From positions 1,744,897-1,808,896 of the forward strand of contig NZ_GL890993.1 in the NCBI RefSeq assembly GCF_000212855.1: DNA of 64,000 nucleotides, in the 5' to 3' direction. Made by a program: the position numbers and the translations under genes. Origin of the DNA: Streptococcus sanguinis SK355 (GTDB taxonomy: Bacteria; Bacillota; Bacilli; Lactobacillales; Streptococcaceae). The notes beneath the pieces were generated by a model. The model saw only the letters and a program-made list of their open reading frames with translations, was not told where the DNA came from and did not search any database. Positions 19,953 to 28,306 of this stretch are shown one piece after another; position 1 is the stretch's first letter; every line of letters starts with the position of its first letter.

Positions 19953-20606
19953 ATGGGAATTTTAAGAACTCATTTAGAAGCAGAGTGTGACCCACGATTA
20001 GCTGGTGAATTAGCATACAGTATTAAAGAGGCCTATCGTTTTTTGTGGGAACTCATTGATACCACTCCTGTATTGCGGCACCCAGAAATGCGAAAGACTT
20101 ATGGGCATATCCGACAAGCATTAGTTGATGTAGCGTTGCGCTTAGTTTTAGAAGATTCATCAATGAAAACAGATGTGCAAATGTTATCGGCAGTGAATAA
20201 TAAAATGAACGGCTATACTTATACAATGATTGAAACAAAAGGAGCCATTATTTCTCCAGTAAAAACCAGAAGTATAAAAACAATGCCGAAAAAAGCTCTT
20301 CACAGAAGTGTGGCTAGTGTGAAAAATAAACAATTTGATCTCTTTACGACCCAAGAGGATATCAATAAGCATTATGATACTGATAACCCACCGTTTCTCC
20401 TCTTAACATACGGTGGAAAGAATCATCACCTGCAATTTGTTCAGTTGGGTTTGCCAAATGTTGATACAGAGCAATGGATTGAGAAAGTAGATATTATGAA
20501 TACCCAGCGGATTGTTGCCTCGAAAGAACAAGAGCAGACCACTCAAAAGAAACTAGATTTGACTTTAACGGAGCTGTCAGAAAAGCTTCTTAGGAGAGAG
20601 AAGTAA
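19953..20606 (+). CDS. Uncharacterised protein paired with an XRE/ImmA-IrrE protein
   Basis: A 217-residue soluble protein I cannot assign. The N-terminal half is helical (SIKEAYRFLWELIDT, IRQALVDVALRLVLED). The C-terminal half holds a beta-rich stretch (PPFLLLTYGGKNHHLQFVQLG) and a charged helical tail (KLDLTLTELSEKLLRREK). There is no signal peptide or membrane segment. AGGAGAAAAG precedes the ATG. It is the first gene of a two-gene unit: the next ATG follows its stop directly. By analogy with pairs in which an XRE-COG2856 protein is the antitoxin, this could be the effector, but nothing in the sequence proves it. Confidence 0.75.
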   Translation: MGILRTHLEAECDPRLAGELAYSIKEAYRFLWELIDTTPVLRHPEMRKTYGHIRQALVDVALRLVLEDSSMKTDVQMLSAVNNKMNGYTYTMIETKGAIISPVKTRSIKTMPKKALHRSVASVKNKQFDLFTTQEDINKHYDTDNPPFLLLTYGGKNHHLQFVQLGLPNVDTEQWIEKVDIMNTQRIVASKEQEQTTQKKLDLTLTELSEKLLRREK

Positions 20607-21740
20607 ATGGAACAAGGAATATTTAGTCCCTCTAAACTAACAAAGGCTAGAATAGCCAGAGGATTAACTAAAAAAGAATTGGCTGAACGCACAGGAATAT
20701 CTAGACAAATGATTTCTAATTATGAATTAGGGAAAACACATCCAGGAGCAAGTAAGTTAATGACAATTGTTGCTGAGCTAGATTTTCCATACACCTATTT
20801 TACTTCTGAACCTAAAAGGTTTTATGAAGGGGCCACTTTTTTTCGTAGTCAATCTGCGGCTACTAAAAGAGCAAGGGATATGCAGGCTGTCAGGTTAGAA
20901 TTTCAAAAGGAAATTTATGATTTGCTGTCTCAGTATGTTAATTTTCCTGAATTAACTCTACCTGATATTTTAACGAAAACTATTTACGATATTACGGATA
21001 ACGATATTGAGGAAAAAGCTAAAGAATTAAGAGAACTATGGGGATTAGGTAAAGATATACCAATTTCTAATCTCACTGAGATTGCAGAAGTTAATGGTAT
21101 TATTGTTGTTGAGTCCAATATGTCTGATGACAAATTGGATGCAGTGTCAGAATGGATTGAAGATAGACCGTATATCATGCTGACAGATAATGGAGAATCT
21201 GCTGTACGTCGTCGTTTTAATATTGCACACGAATTAGGTCATATTTTACTCCATGGAGATATTGAAAGTATTCACGACTATACCTCTCAGGAATTAAAGA
21301 ATATTATTGAGAGGCAGGCGAACTATTTTGCTTCTTGTTTATTGTTACCTGAGAATGGTTTTTTAAAATCTTTGTTATCTACTAATTTAGACTTTTATAT
21401 TGAGTTAAAGAAATATTGGAAAGTTTCTATTCAATCAATGATTATGAGAACTTATCAGTTAGAGTTAATCAATGATGATCAAAAATTATATTTGTTTAAG
21501 AAAATTGGCTTTAATAAGTGGAAGAAGCGTGAGCCTTTGGACGATGAATTGACTCCTGAAAAACCTAGTCTTTACCGTAAAGTATTTGACTTAATTATCA
21601 GTAATGATATTTTACAAAAAAATGAACTGATTTCTAACTTATCTCTACCCAAAGATGAGTTAGAAAAATCATTAGATATTTCAATTAATGATAATTATCA
21701 ATTGGCACAAAAAGGTCCTGTATTAAGAATAGTTAAATGA
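20607..21740 (+). CDS. XRE-type regulator fused to ImmA/IrrE metallopeptidase
   Basis: This 377-residue protein has an N-terminal XRE helix-turn-helix (residues 5-60; GLTKKELAERTGISRQMISN). A COG2856/ImmA-IrrE zinc peptidase follows, with HELGH at residues 208-212 and ERQANYFASCLLLPE supplying the third ligand region. A C-terminal part of about 100 residues has no recognisable domain. Such fusions act as antitoxins, phage-immunity anti-repressors or stress regulators. The gene follows its partner without a gap and ends in a perfect terminator. It is visibly more AT-rich than flanking core genes, suggesting acquisition. Confidence 0.88.
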   Translation: MEQGIFSPSKLTKARIARGLTKKELAERTGISRQMISNYELGKTHPGASKLMTIVAELDFPYTYFTSEPKRFYEGATFFRSQSAATKRARDMQAVRLEFQKEIYDLLSQYVNFPELTLPDILTKTIYDITDNDIEEKAKELRELWGLGKDIPISNLTEIAEVNGIIVVESNMSDDKLDAVSEWIEDRPYIMLTDNGESAVRRRFNIAHELGHILLHGDIESIHDYTSQELKNIIERQANYFASCLLLPENGFLKSLLSTNLDFYIELKKYWKVSIQSMIMRTYQLELINDDQKLYLFKKIGFNKWKKREPLDDELTPEKPSLYRKVFDLIISNDILQKNELISNLSLPKDELEKSLDISINDNYQLAQKGPVLRIVK

Positions 21741-21741
21741 G

Positions 21742-21765
21742 AAGTCTCAATATTGAGACTTTTTT
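21742..21765 (+). terminator. Intrinsic terminator of the XRE/ImmA cassette
   Basis: AAGTCTCAA (21742-21750) and TTGAGACTT (21753-21761) form a perfect stem with a T run. The following 270 bases (21766-22039) are very AT-rich, carry one copy of AATAATGTACA at 21895-21905 and no reading frame. Confidence 0.9.
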
Positions 21766-22039
21766 GTAGTTATAGAGTATAGATGCAATATTTACATTTT
21801 CAGTGTTAGTGGAACGGATTTTCATTTTCACATATCGAATCAGTTCTATCAAAAAGTACAAATGAAAAAATTTCAGTTTTCACTTTAATACTTTAATAAT
21901 GTACATTTTTAGTGTAAGTTTTGGTTTTTAAAAAATTCAGTTTTCCGCGAAATAAAATACATTTTTTAATTTTTTAGTTAATTTATATTTTATATAATCT
22001 GTTTGAATAGTAAAGTCAGATTATATAGGCCCCTCTATC

Positions 22040-22072
22040 ATCTTTCCGAAAAACTATAATTTTCTTGAAAAA
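22040..22072. other. difSL chromosome dimer resolution site
   Basis: The site has arms TTTCCGAAAAA (22043-22053) and TTTTCTTGAAA (22060-22070) around the CTATAA core, as in the roughly 31-bp difSL of streptococci and lactococci. It lies about 50 bases before xerS, the usual place. XerS alone, with FtsK, resolves chromosome dimers here. It marks the replication terminus. The match is from memory of the published consensus. Confidence 0.88.
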
Positions 22073-22093
22073 TATATCTAGATATGCTATACT
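22065..22093 (+). promoter_or_regulatory. xerS promoter overlapping difSL
   Basis: TTGAAA (22065-22070) is both the outer part of the right difSL arm and the -35 box. A 17-base spacer leads to TATACT (22088-22093), itself preceded by TGC as extended -10. XerS bound at its site would cover the -35 region. Confidence 0.7.
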
Positions 22094-22121
22094 ACTGTTA
22101 TGGAAAAAACGGAGAAGTATG

Positions 22122-23201
22122 ATGAGACGTGAACTGTTATTAGAAAGAATTGATAAACTCAAAGCCACTATGCCCTGGTACATTTTGGAATATTACCAGT
22201 CTAAGCTGGCGGTGCCTTATAGTTTTACAACCTTATACGAATACCTCAAAGAATATGATCGCTTTTTTAACTGGGTGCTTGAATCTGGTATAACGGATGC
22301 TTCGCATATTGCTGAGATCCCTCTATCGGTCTTGGAAAATATGACCAAGAAAGACATGGAAGCCTTCATTCTTTATCTGCGTGAACGTCCGCTTCTCAAT
22401 GCTAATACAACTCAAAACGGTGTTTCCCAGACAACCATCAACCGGACTCTTTCAGCTTTGTCCAGTCTCTACAAATATTTGACGGAGGAAGTGGAAAACG
22501 AGCAGGGTGAGCCCTACTTCTATCGAAATGTGATGAAAAAGGTTGCTACTAAGAAGAAAAAGGAAACTCTGGCTGCTCGTGCAGAGAATATTAAGCAAAA
22601 GCTCTTTTTAGGGGATGAGACGGAAGAATTTCTCCAGTATATTGATACGGAGTACCCTAAGAAGCTCTCTAACCGCGCTCTGTCCTCCTTCAACAAAAAC
22701 AAAGAACGAGATTTAGCTATCATTGCCTTGCTGCTAGCCTCTGGTGTTCGTCTGTCTGAAGCTGTCAATCTAGACCTAAAAGACATCAATCTCAAAATGA
22801 TGGTCATTGAAGTGACAAGAAAAGGAGGAAAAAGGGATTCTGTCAATGTTGCTGCATTTGCTAAGCCCTATTTAGAAGACTATCTGAGTATTCGAAGCAA
22901 ACGATACAAGGCCGAAAAGACGGATACAGCCTTCTTTTTGACTGAATACCGTGGCACTCCTAATCGAATCGATGCTTCTAGTGTCGAAAAAATGGTAGCC
23001 AAGTATTCTGAGGACTTCAAGGTGCGAGTGACGCCTCACAAACTCCGCCACACGCTTGCTACACGCTTATACGATGCAACCAAATCTCAAGTTCTCGTCA
23101 GTCATCAGCTAGGGCATGCTAGTACTCAGGTAACTGACCTCTACACTCATATTGTCAACGACGAGCAAAAAATGCTTTGGATAAATTATAATGTTACATA
23201 A
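22122..23201 (+). CDS. xerS: Tyrosine recombinase XerS
   Basis: This 359-residue single-subunit tyrosine recombinase of streptococci replaces the XerC/XerD pair. The N-terminal SAM-like DNA-binding domain is followed by the catalytic domain with Arg in [29 protein letters not shown] and the nucleophile Tyr in TDLYTH. I start at ATG 22122, seven bases from GGAG; ATG 22119 is too close. It acts at difSL just upstream. The position, between an accessory cassette and lplA, matches other streptococci apart from the cassette. Confidence 0.96.
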   Translation: MRRELLLERIDKLKATMPWYILEYYQSKLAVPYSFTTLYEYLKEYDRFFNWVLESGITDASHIAEIPLSVLENMTKKDMEAFILYLRERPLLNANTTQNGVSQTTINRTLSALSSLYKYLTEEVENEQGEPYFYRNVMKKVATKKKKETLAARAENIKQKLFLGDETEEFLQYIDTEYPKKLSNRALSSFNKNKERDLAIIALLLASGVRLSEAVNLDLKDINLKMMVIEVTRKGGKRDSVNVAAFAKPYLEDYLSIRSKRYKAEKTDTAFFLTEYRGTPNRIDASSVEKMVAKYSEDFKVRVTPHKLRHTLATRLYDATKSQVLVSHQLGHASTQVTDLYTHIVNDEQKMLWINYNVT

Positions 23202-23238
23202 TTTAAAATATGTAATTAACAGAATGACAATAATAACA

Positions 23239-23274
23239 AAAGAGCGAAAATCTAGTTTAGATGCTTCGCTCTTT
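23239..23274. terminator. Bidirectional terminator between xerS and the hypothetical gene
   Basis: AAAGAGCGAA (23239-23248) pairs with TTCGCTCTTT (23265-23274), with an inner ATCTA/TAGAT stem at 23250-23262. Confidence 0.78.
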
Positions 23275-23277
23275 CCT

Positions 23278-23916
23278 TTATAAAAACTCAATCCAATAGT
23301 TCCGATGCGGCTCAATAATCAGCGGTTTGCCCCAGAAGTGCTTGAGATGTTCAAGGTTTGCTGCTGTGACAGGTCGATTTTTAGAGTTGTACTTTTCAGC
23401 GCTTTCTCTAGTTAGGAAGCATTTGACCGCTTCGTAGGAGCCGTCTGCTGTTTCTCTATTCAGCCCTTCAAAGCTAACTTCATCACCTGGCTGAGGGTTG
23501 TCTGTGAAGAGTCTTCCGATAAAGTAAACTGTCTTACTCTTCATCAGGTCGTAAGCCTTGATATTCTCTATTCGATTATTAGCTGCTGCAAACATGATGC
23601 AAAAGCTATCAACAAGATCCTTTAAGGGCATCAGGTCTTCCTTGGGAACGAAGATATCTACCATATAGAGTCCGCCAATGACAAGATTTTGGAAAGAAAG
23701 TTGCTGAATAACATTATCTAGCGCCATGCCAAGTGGCAATTTGACGGCTTGATAGCCTGATTTTTCAAATTCTTCTTTCTTTTTCTCATAATCTTCTGCA
23801 GATATGCTAACATAAAAATTGTCTGGATTAGGAGATGGTTTTTTCTTCAGAAAAGCTACAACTGTGCGGTCCAACTGCTCAAACAGACCAAGGCTTTCTA
23901 CTGGGACTTTCTGCAT
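23278..23916 (-). CDS. Hypothetical cytosolic protein
   Basis: A 212-residue protein starting MQKVPVESLGLFEQLDRTVV at ATG 23916, with AAAGAGGTG upstream. No signal peptide or membrane segment is present. The middle (GLYMVDIFVPKEDLMPLKDL) and the end (HFWGKPLIIEPHRNYWIEFL) look folded, but I recognise no motif. It lies between xerS and lplA, facing xerS across a shared terminator. Nothing around it points to a function. Confidence 0.75.
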   Translation of the reverse strand: MQKVPVESLGLFEQLDRTVVAFLKKKPSPNPDNFYVSISAEDYEKKKEEFEKSGYQAVKLPLGMALDNVIQQLSFQNLVIGGLYMVDIFVPKEDLMPLKDLVDSFCIMFAAANNRIENIKAYDLMKSKTVYFIGRLFTDNPQPGDEVSFEGLNRETADGSYEAVKCFLTRESAEKYNSKNRPVTAANLEHLKHFWGKPLIIEPHRNYWIEFL

Positions 23917-24035
23917 CAAGACACCTCTTTCTCTGATTCCCTATCATTTTATCATATCTGGCAGATAAAGCCTAGAGAAAACTAGCTGGTCAAGGAAACG
24001 TAAGAATGTTGTTGATTTGAAATATACTGTTTACA

Positions 24036-24067
24036 TGAAAAACCAAACTCTTCGAGAGCTTGGTTTT
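24036..24067 (-). terminator. Intrinsic terminator of lplA
   Basis: AAAACCAA (24039-24046) pairs with TTGGTTTT (24060-24067), extended inward by CTCT/AGAG. A T run follows on the minus strand. It ends the pdh-lplA operon. Confidence 0.85.
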
Positions 24068-24081
24068 CTTTATGTCATATT

Positions 24082-25071
24082 TTAACCGACGATAGCTTCA
24101 GCAATCTCTTCTCTGCTGATTCCGGCAAAGTAGCGGCTGATATCAATCGTTTCAAGGGCTTTGAGCACATCTTCGCGTTCGTATTTAACGCCGCGCAGCA
24201 CATCTTCTACTGCTGCTACGTCCTCAATACCAAAAAAGTCTCCATAGATTTTAATATCCTGAATCTTTGATTCAACAACATTGGCAAAGATTTCTACCTT
24301 ACCACTGGTAAACTTGGTGCCACGGCGCACATTGTATTCAGGCGATTTACCGTAGTTCCAGTCCCAAGTTCCAAACTTGCTATCTCTGATTTGCTTGATT
24401 TCTTCCAGTTCTTTCTCGGAGAAGACATATTCTGTCATTTCTGGATATTCTTTCTTCATATAGTCCAGAAGCAGGTCGCGGAATTCTTCAACAGTAATCT
24501 TTTCTGGCAATTCATTGACAATATTTGTCACGCGTGCACGGACGGATTTAACCCCTTTTGATTCGAACTTGTCTTTAGAAACCTTAAGCGCATTAGCCAA
24601 GACAGACAAATCAACATCAAAGAGCAGGCAACCGTGGTGCATGATACGGCCATTAATATAAGCCTGCGCATTGCCACAGAACTTCTTGCCATCAATCTCT
24701 AGGTCATTGCGGCCAGTGAATTCAGCCTTTACCCCAAGTTCTGCCAAGGTGTTGATAACCGGCGTGGAAAAACTCTTGAAGTCAAAGGCTCTATCTTCAC
24801 TTTCCTTAGAGATAATGGTGTAGTTGAGGTTATTTAGATCATGATAAACAGCTCCACCGCCGCTGATACGACGTACGACCTCAATGCCATGCTCACGAAC
24901 ATAATCACGGTTGATCTCTTCAATAGTGTTTTGGTGGCGCCCCACGATGATAGAAGGTTTGTTGATCCAGAGCAGGAAAATTTCATCCTCATCTAAAAGG
25001 CGTTTGAAAGCATACTCCTCCAGAGCGATATTAAAAGCTGTATCATTTGAATAGTTAACAATGTATTTCAT
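24082..25071 (-). CDS. lplA: Lipoate-protein ligase
   Basis: This 329-residue LplA-type ligase activates lipoate with ATP and attaches it to lipoyl-domain lysines. Signatures are IIVGRHQNTIEEIN, VVRRISGGGAVYHD (the RRxSGGGxVxHD motif) and GNAQAYINGRIMHHG. The C-terminal accessory domain is present. It is the last gene of the pdh operon, directly after the E3 gene that carries the lipoyl domain. An RNA hairpin and a GAGGTAG ribosome site precede the ATG. Confidence 0.95.
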   Translation of the reverse strand: MKYIVNYSNDTAFNIALEEYAFKRLLDEDEIFLLWINKPSIIVGRHQNTIEEINRDYVREHGIEVVRRISGGGAVYHDLNNLNYTIISKESEDRAFDFKSFSTPVINTLAELGVKAEFTGRNDLEIDGKKFCGNAQAYINGRIMHHGCLLFDVDLSVLANALKVSKDKFESKGVKSVRARVTNIVNELPEKITVEEFRDLLLDYMKKEYPEMTEYVFSEKELEEIKQIRDSKFGTWDWNYGKSPEYNVRRGTKFTSGKVEIFANVVESKIQDIKIYGDFFGIEDVAAVEDVLRGVKYEREDVLKALETIDISRYFAGISREEIAEAIVG

Positions 25072-25122
25072 AAGCTACCTCTTTATACGATAGAGACTGG
25101 AACAATGATTTATGCCCAGTCT
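25072..25122 (-). other. Intercistronic hairpin and ribosome-site module before lplA
   Basis: On the minus strand AGACTGG pairs with CCAGTCT (plus coordinates 25116-25122 and 25094-25100). It is followed by TATCGTATAAAGAGGTAGCTT just before the ATG. The same tail (TCGTATAAAGAGAGGTAAGTTT) precedes dapA at 43424-43440. Confidence 0.6.
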
Positions 25123-25137
25123 AATCTATCTTTTAAA

Positions 25138-26844
25138 TTATTTTTTCTTAGGTGAGTGAACTGCCAATCCCAGTACGTCCGCAAATGCTTCGTACATGAC
25201 TTCTGAGAAGGTTGGGTGACCGTGAATGGTCTTAAGCATTTCTTCTACGGTGATTTCCATTTCGATGATGGTTGATGCTTCATTGATTAATTCTGCGGCT
25301 GCAGGACCAATGATATGAACACCAAGCACTTCACCATATTTCTTGTCAGCAATGACTTTAACGAATCCTTGAGCTGCATCTGAAGCGATAGCACGACCAT
25401 TAGCAGCGAAGTTGAACTTACCAATCGCTACATCGTATTTCTCACGAGCTTGCTCTTCTGTCAAACCAACTGCTGCTACTTCTGGCAGGGTGTAGATAGC
25501 TGCAGGTGTCAGATTGAGTTTAGCAATATGGTGGTTACCTTTCAGAGCATTTTCAGCAGCGACTTCACCCATACGGAAAGCTGCATGAGCCAGCATCTTA
25601 GTACCATTGATGTCACCTGGCGCGTAAATACCTGGAACAGAAGTTTCCATATACTCATTGACCTTGATACGACCGCGATCCAGTTCGAATTCAACCTCAC
25701 CGATGCCTTCTAGGTCTGGCACGCGTCCGATAGAAAGCAGAGCCTTATCTGCGAGGATATCTTCTTTTCCTTCAACCTTGATACGGAGTTTGCCATTTTC
25801 TTCGATGATTTCTTCCAACTTGGTTTCAGTTAGAATCGTCATGCCCTTGCGCTCCAAGATGAGGCGAAGGTTTTTAGAAACTTCCGCATCCATAGCTGGT
25901 ACGATACGGTCCATCATTTCAATGACAGTGACTTTTGAGCCAAATGTCATGAAGGCTTGGCCAAGCTCAATACCGACAACACCACCGCCGATAATAACTA
26001 GATTTTCTGGCACTTCGTTCATTTCCAGAATATCATCACTGGTCATCACAAGAGACGATTCCATACCAGGAACATTGATTTTGCTGACTTTTGAACCACC
26101 CGCCAAGATAATCTTCTTCGTTTCTAGCAGCTCGCTGCCGTTTACAAGAACATTCTTGTCTTTAGTAATGGTACCAATTCCCTTATGGACATCTACGCCA
26201 TAGCTGTGGAGAAGACCGGCAACACCTCCAACAAGCGTATTAACAACCTTGTTTTTAGTTTCAAGGACCTTGTCCATGTCTACTGTGAAGCTTGGATTTT
26301 CAATGATGATACCGCGATTAGCAGCGTGACCAAGGTTTTCAATGATTTCAGCATTGTGCAAGTAAGTCTTGGTAGGAATACAGCCACGGTTCAAGCAAGT
26401 TCCGCCGAGTTCAGACTTCTCAACTAAGGCAATCTTGCCACCCAGTTGCGCTGCTTTGATAGCCGCTACATAACCAGCAGGACCACCACCGATAACAACG
26501 ATATCGTAAGCATCATCACTCTTATCATCATCTGTGCTTGCTGCAGCTGGTGCAGGAGCTGGTGCTTCCGCAGGAGCAGAATCGCCAGCGGTTGGTATGT
26601 TTTCTCCTTCTTCACCCAAGTAACCGATGACTTCCGTTACAGGAACAGTTTCTCCGTCACCTTTGAGAATGGCAATCAGATAGCCATCTTCTTCAGCTTC
26701 CAATTCCATGCTGACCTTGTCAGTCATGATTTCCAGAAGGATTTCCCCTTCTTTGACAAATTCGCCGACTTTCTTATTCCATTGGACAATTTGCCCTTCA
26801 GTCATATCTACGCCGGCTTTTGGCATAATTACTTCTAAAGCCAT
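25138..26844 (-). CDS. lpdA: Dihydrolipoamide dehydrogenase (E3) with N-terminal lipoyl domain
   Basis: This 568-residue E3 reoxidises dihydrolipoamide with FAD and NAD. An added lipoyl domain occupies residues 1-75 with attachment Lys43 in EIMTDKVSM. An Ala/Pro-rich linker (AEAPAPAPAAAS) leads to the FAD domain (VIGGGPAGYVAAIKAAQLGG). The redox disulfide is in GGTCLNRGCIPTK and the C-terminal base in HGHPTFSE. Known pneumococcal E3 has the same layout. Because the E2 here has no lipoyl domain, this one must carry the swinging arm. Confidence 0.95.
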   Translation of the reverse strand: MALEVIMPKAGVDMTEGQIVQWNKKVGEFVKEGEILLEIMTDKVSMELEAEEDGYLIAILKGDGETVPVTEVIGYLGEEGENIPTAGDSAPAEAPAPAPAAASTDDDKSDDAYDIVVIGGGPAGYVAAIKAAQLGGKIALVEKSELGGTCLNRGCIPTKTYLHNAEIIENLGHAANRGIIIENPSFTVDMDKVLETKNKVVNTLVGGVAGLLHSYGVDVHKGIGTITKDKNVLVNGSELLETKKIILAGGSKVSKINVPGMESSLVMTSDDILEMNEVPENLVIIGGGVVGIELGQAFMTFGSKVTVIEMMDRIVPAMDAEVSKNLRLILERKGMTILTETKLEEIIEENGKLRIKVEGKEDILADKALLSIGRVPDLEGIGEVEFELDRGRIKVNEYMETSVPGIYAPGDINGTKMLAHAAFRMGEVAAENALKGNHHIAKLNLTPAAIYTLPEVAAVGLTEEQAREKYDVAIGKFNFAANGRAIASDAAQGFVKVIADKKYGEVLGVHIIGPAAAELINEASTIIEMEITVEEMLKTIHGHPTFSEVMYEAFADVLGLAVHSPKKK

Positions 26845-26916
26845 TTTTCTTTCCTTTTCTAATTTAGTGATTCATTGCTGCGTGCTTCTTTGCTTTTTAG
26901 ATTAGCAAAGAAAATC

Positions 26917-27960
26917 TTATACCAACATTGAAATTGGATCTTCAATCAGAGCCTTCAAGTCCTTCATAAACTTAGCTCCAGCCATTCCATCAACTACACG
27001 GTGGTCAATGGTCAAGCCCAGACTCATAATTGGACGGATAACAATTTCGCCATTAACAACGACAGGTTTCTCTACTGTTGAGCTCACACCCAAGATAGCA
27101 GAGTTTGGCTGATTGATGATAGGACCGAAGGACTGAACACCAAACATACCTAAGTTACTGATTGTGAAGGTTGAATTTTGCAGCTCGCTTGGAGCTAACT
27201 TGCCTTCCAAAGTACGTCCGATTACATCTTTAAAGGCAACCACAAGTTCTGATAGGCTCATTTTTTCTGCATTGTAGACAACTGGTGTCATCAGGCCATT
27301 ATCCATACCGACTGCCATTGAAAGGTTGACATAGTTGTGTGTGATAATGGTCTTGCCATCCTCTGTCAAGGTCGAATTGAGGTATGGATGCTTCATCAGT
27401 GTCTTCACAACAGCTAGCGAAAGCAAGTCTGTGACAGTTACTTTCTTGCCAGTTGCTTCCATGATTGGATCAAGAACCTTCTTACGAAGAGCCAGCATCT
27501 CAGACATATCGACATCGTAGTTGAGCGTGAAGGTTGGCGCAGTTAGGTAGGATTCAACCATACGTTGGGCGATAACCTTACGCATTGGTGTCATTGGAAT
27601 ACGCTCAATTTCCCCGTAAGGAGTGACATTATCAGGCACTTCTTCTACTTTTTCAATTTGAGCAGGAGATTTTATTGTATCGCTCTCAACATTCTCAGGC
27701 AAGAAGGCAAGAACATCTTTCTTCATAATCTTGCCACGATGGCCAGTTCCTTGAATCTCTTGCCAAGCAATATTGTGTTCTTGGGCAATTCGTTTTGCCA
27801 GTGGTGAAATGCGCACCACATTTGTATCTTTATAAGTTTCCACGTCTTCTTTGTGGACACGACCGTTTGCACCTGAACCAGAAACATCATAGAGGTTGAT
27901 TCCCAAATCATCCGCTAACTTTCTAGCTGCAGGAGTCGCTCTTAGCTTATCATCAGCCAT
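26917..27960 (-). CDS. Dihydrolipoamide acyltransferase (E2), lacking a lipoyl domain
   Basis: A 347-residue E2 core enzyme. It starts directly with a peripheral-subunit-binding domain (RATPAARKLADDLGI, residues 7-42) and has a second similar one (RISPLAKRIAQEHNI, about 50-88). The catalytic acyltransferase domain ends with His320 in DHRVVDG. The usual N-terminal lipoyl domain (80-90 residues) is missing, and the upstream sequence is repeat DNA, not a broken domain. The ATG follows TTGGAGAGGTC. It forms the core of the pyruvate or acetoin dehydrogenase complex. Confidence 0.93.
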   Translation of the reverse strand: MADDKLRATPAARKLADDLGINLYDVSGSGANGRVHKEDVETYKDTNVVRISPLAKRIAQEHNIAWQEIQGTGHRGKIMKKDVLAFLPENVESDTIKSPAQIEKVEEVPDNVTPYGEIERIPMTPMRKVIAQRMVESYLTAPTFTLNYDVDMSEMLALRKKVLDPIMEATGKKVTVTDLLSLAVVKTLMKHPYLNSTLTEDGKTIITHNYVNLSMAVGMDNGLMTPVVYNAEKMSLSELVVAFKDVIGRTLEGKLAPSELQNSTFTISNLGMFGVQSFGPIINQPNSAILGVSSTVEKPVVVNGEIVIRPIMSLGLTIDHRVVDGMAGAKFMKDLKALIEDPISMLV

Positions 27961-27982
27961 GACCTCTCCAATTCTAATTATG

Positions 27983-28306
27983 ATACTAAGGGCGTTAAAA
28001 AGCGACTGAAAAATAGGAAATCTTCGCAGGCTTCGATGAAGTCAAGAAGATTTATCTTTTTTCCGAGCTTTTAGCCCGTGTTCAAATATAAGATATTAAG
28101 GACGCAGAGGGCAATGAAAAAATAGGAGATTGACGCTGTGTTCGATGAACACAAGGTAATCTATCTTTTTTTTCACAGACCTCCGTCCGAATTCAGTTCC
28201 AATCATACTAAGGGCGTAAAAAGAAATTGAAAAATAGGAAATCTACGCAGGCTTCGATGAAGGCGAGAAGATTTATCTTTTTTCCAAGCTTTTAGCCCGA
28301 GTTCAA
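27983..28306. repeat. Tandem structured repeat, three copies (family 1), between E1beta and E2
   Basis: Copies start at 27983, 28093 and 28205, a period of 110-112 bases, each about 103 long. Each can fold into an outer stem (GGGC...GCCC in copies 1 and 3, GGACG...CGTCC in copy 2), a middle stem (AAATCT/AGATTT; AGATT/AATCT) and an apical hairpin with a GAT loop (CTTC/GAAG; TGTGTTC/GAACACA). Copy 2 differs by paired changes that keep the stems. The motif AAAATAGGA and a TATCTTTTTT run are constant. I do not recognise the family. Confidence 0.8.
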
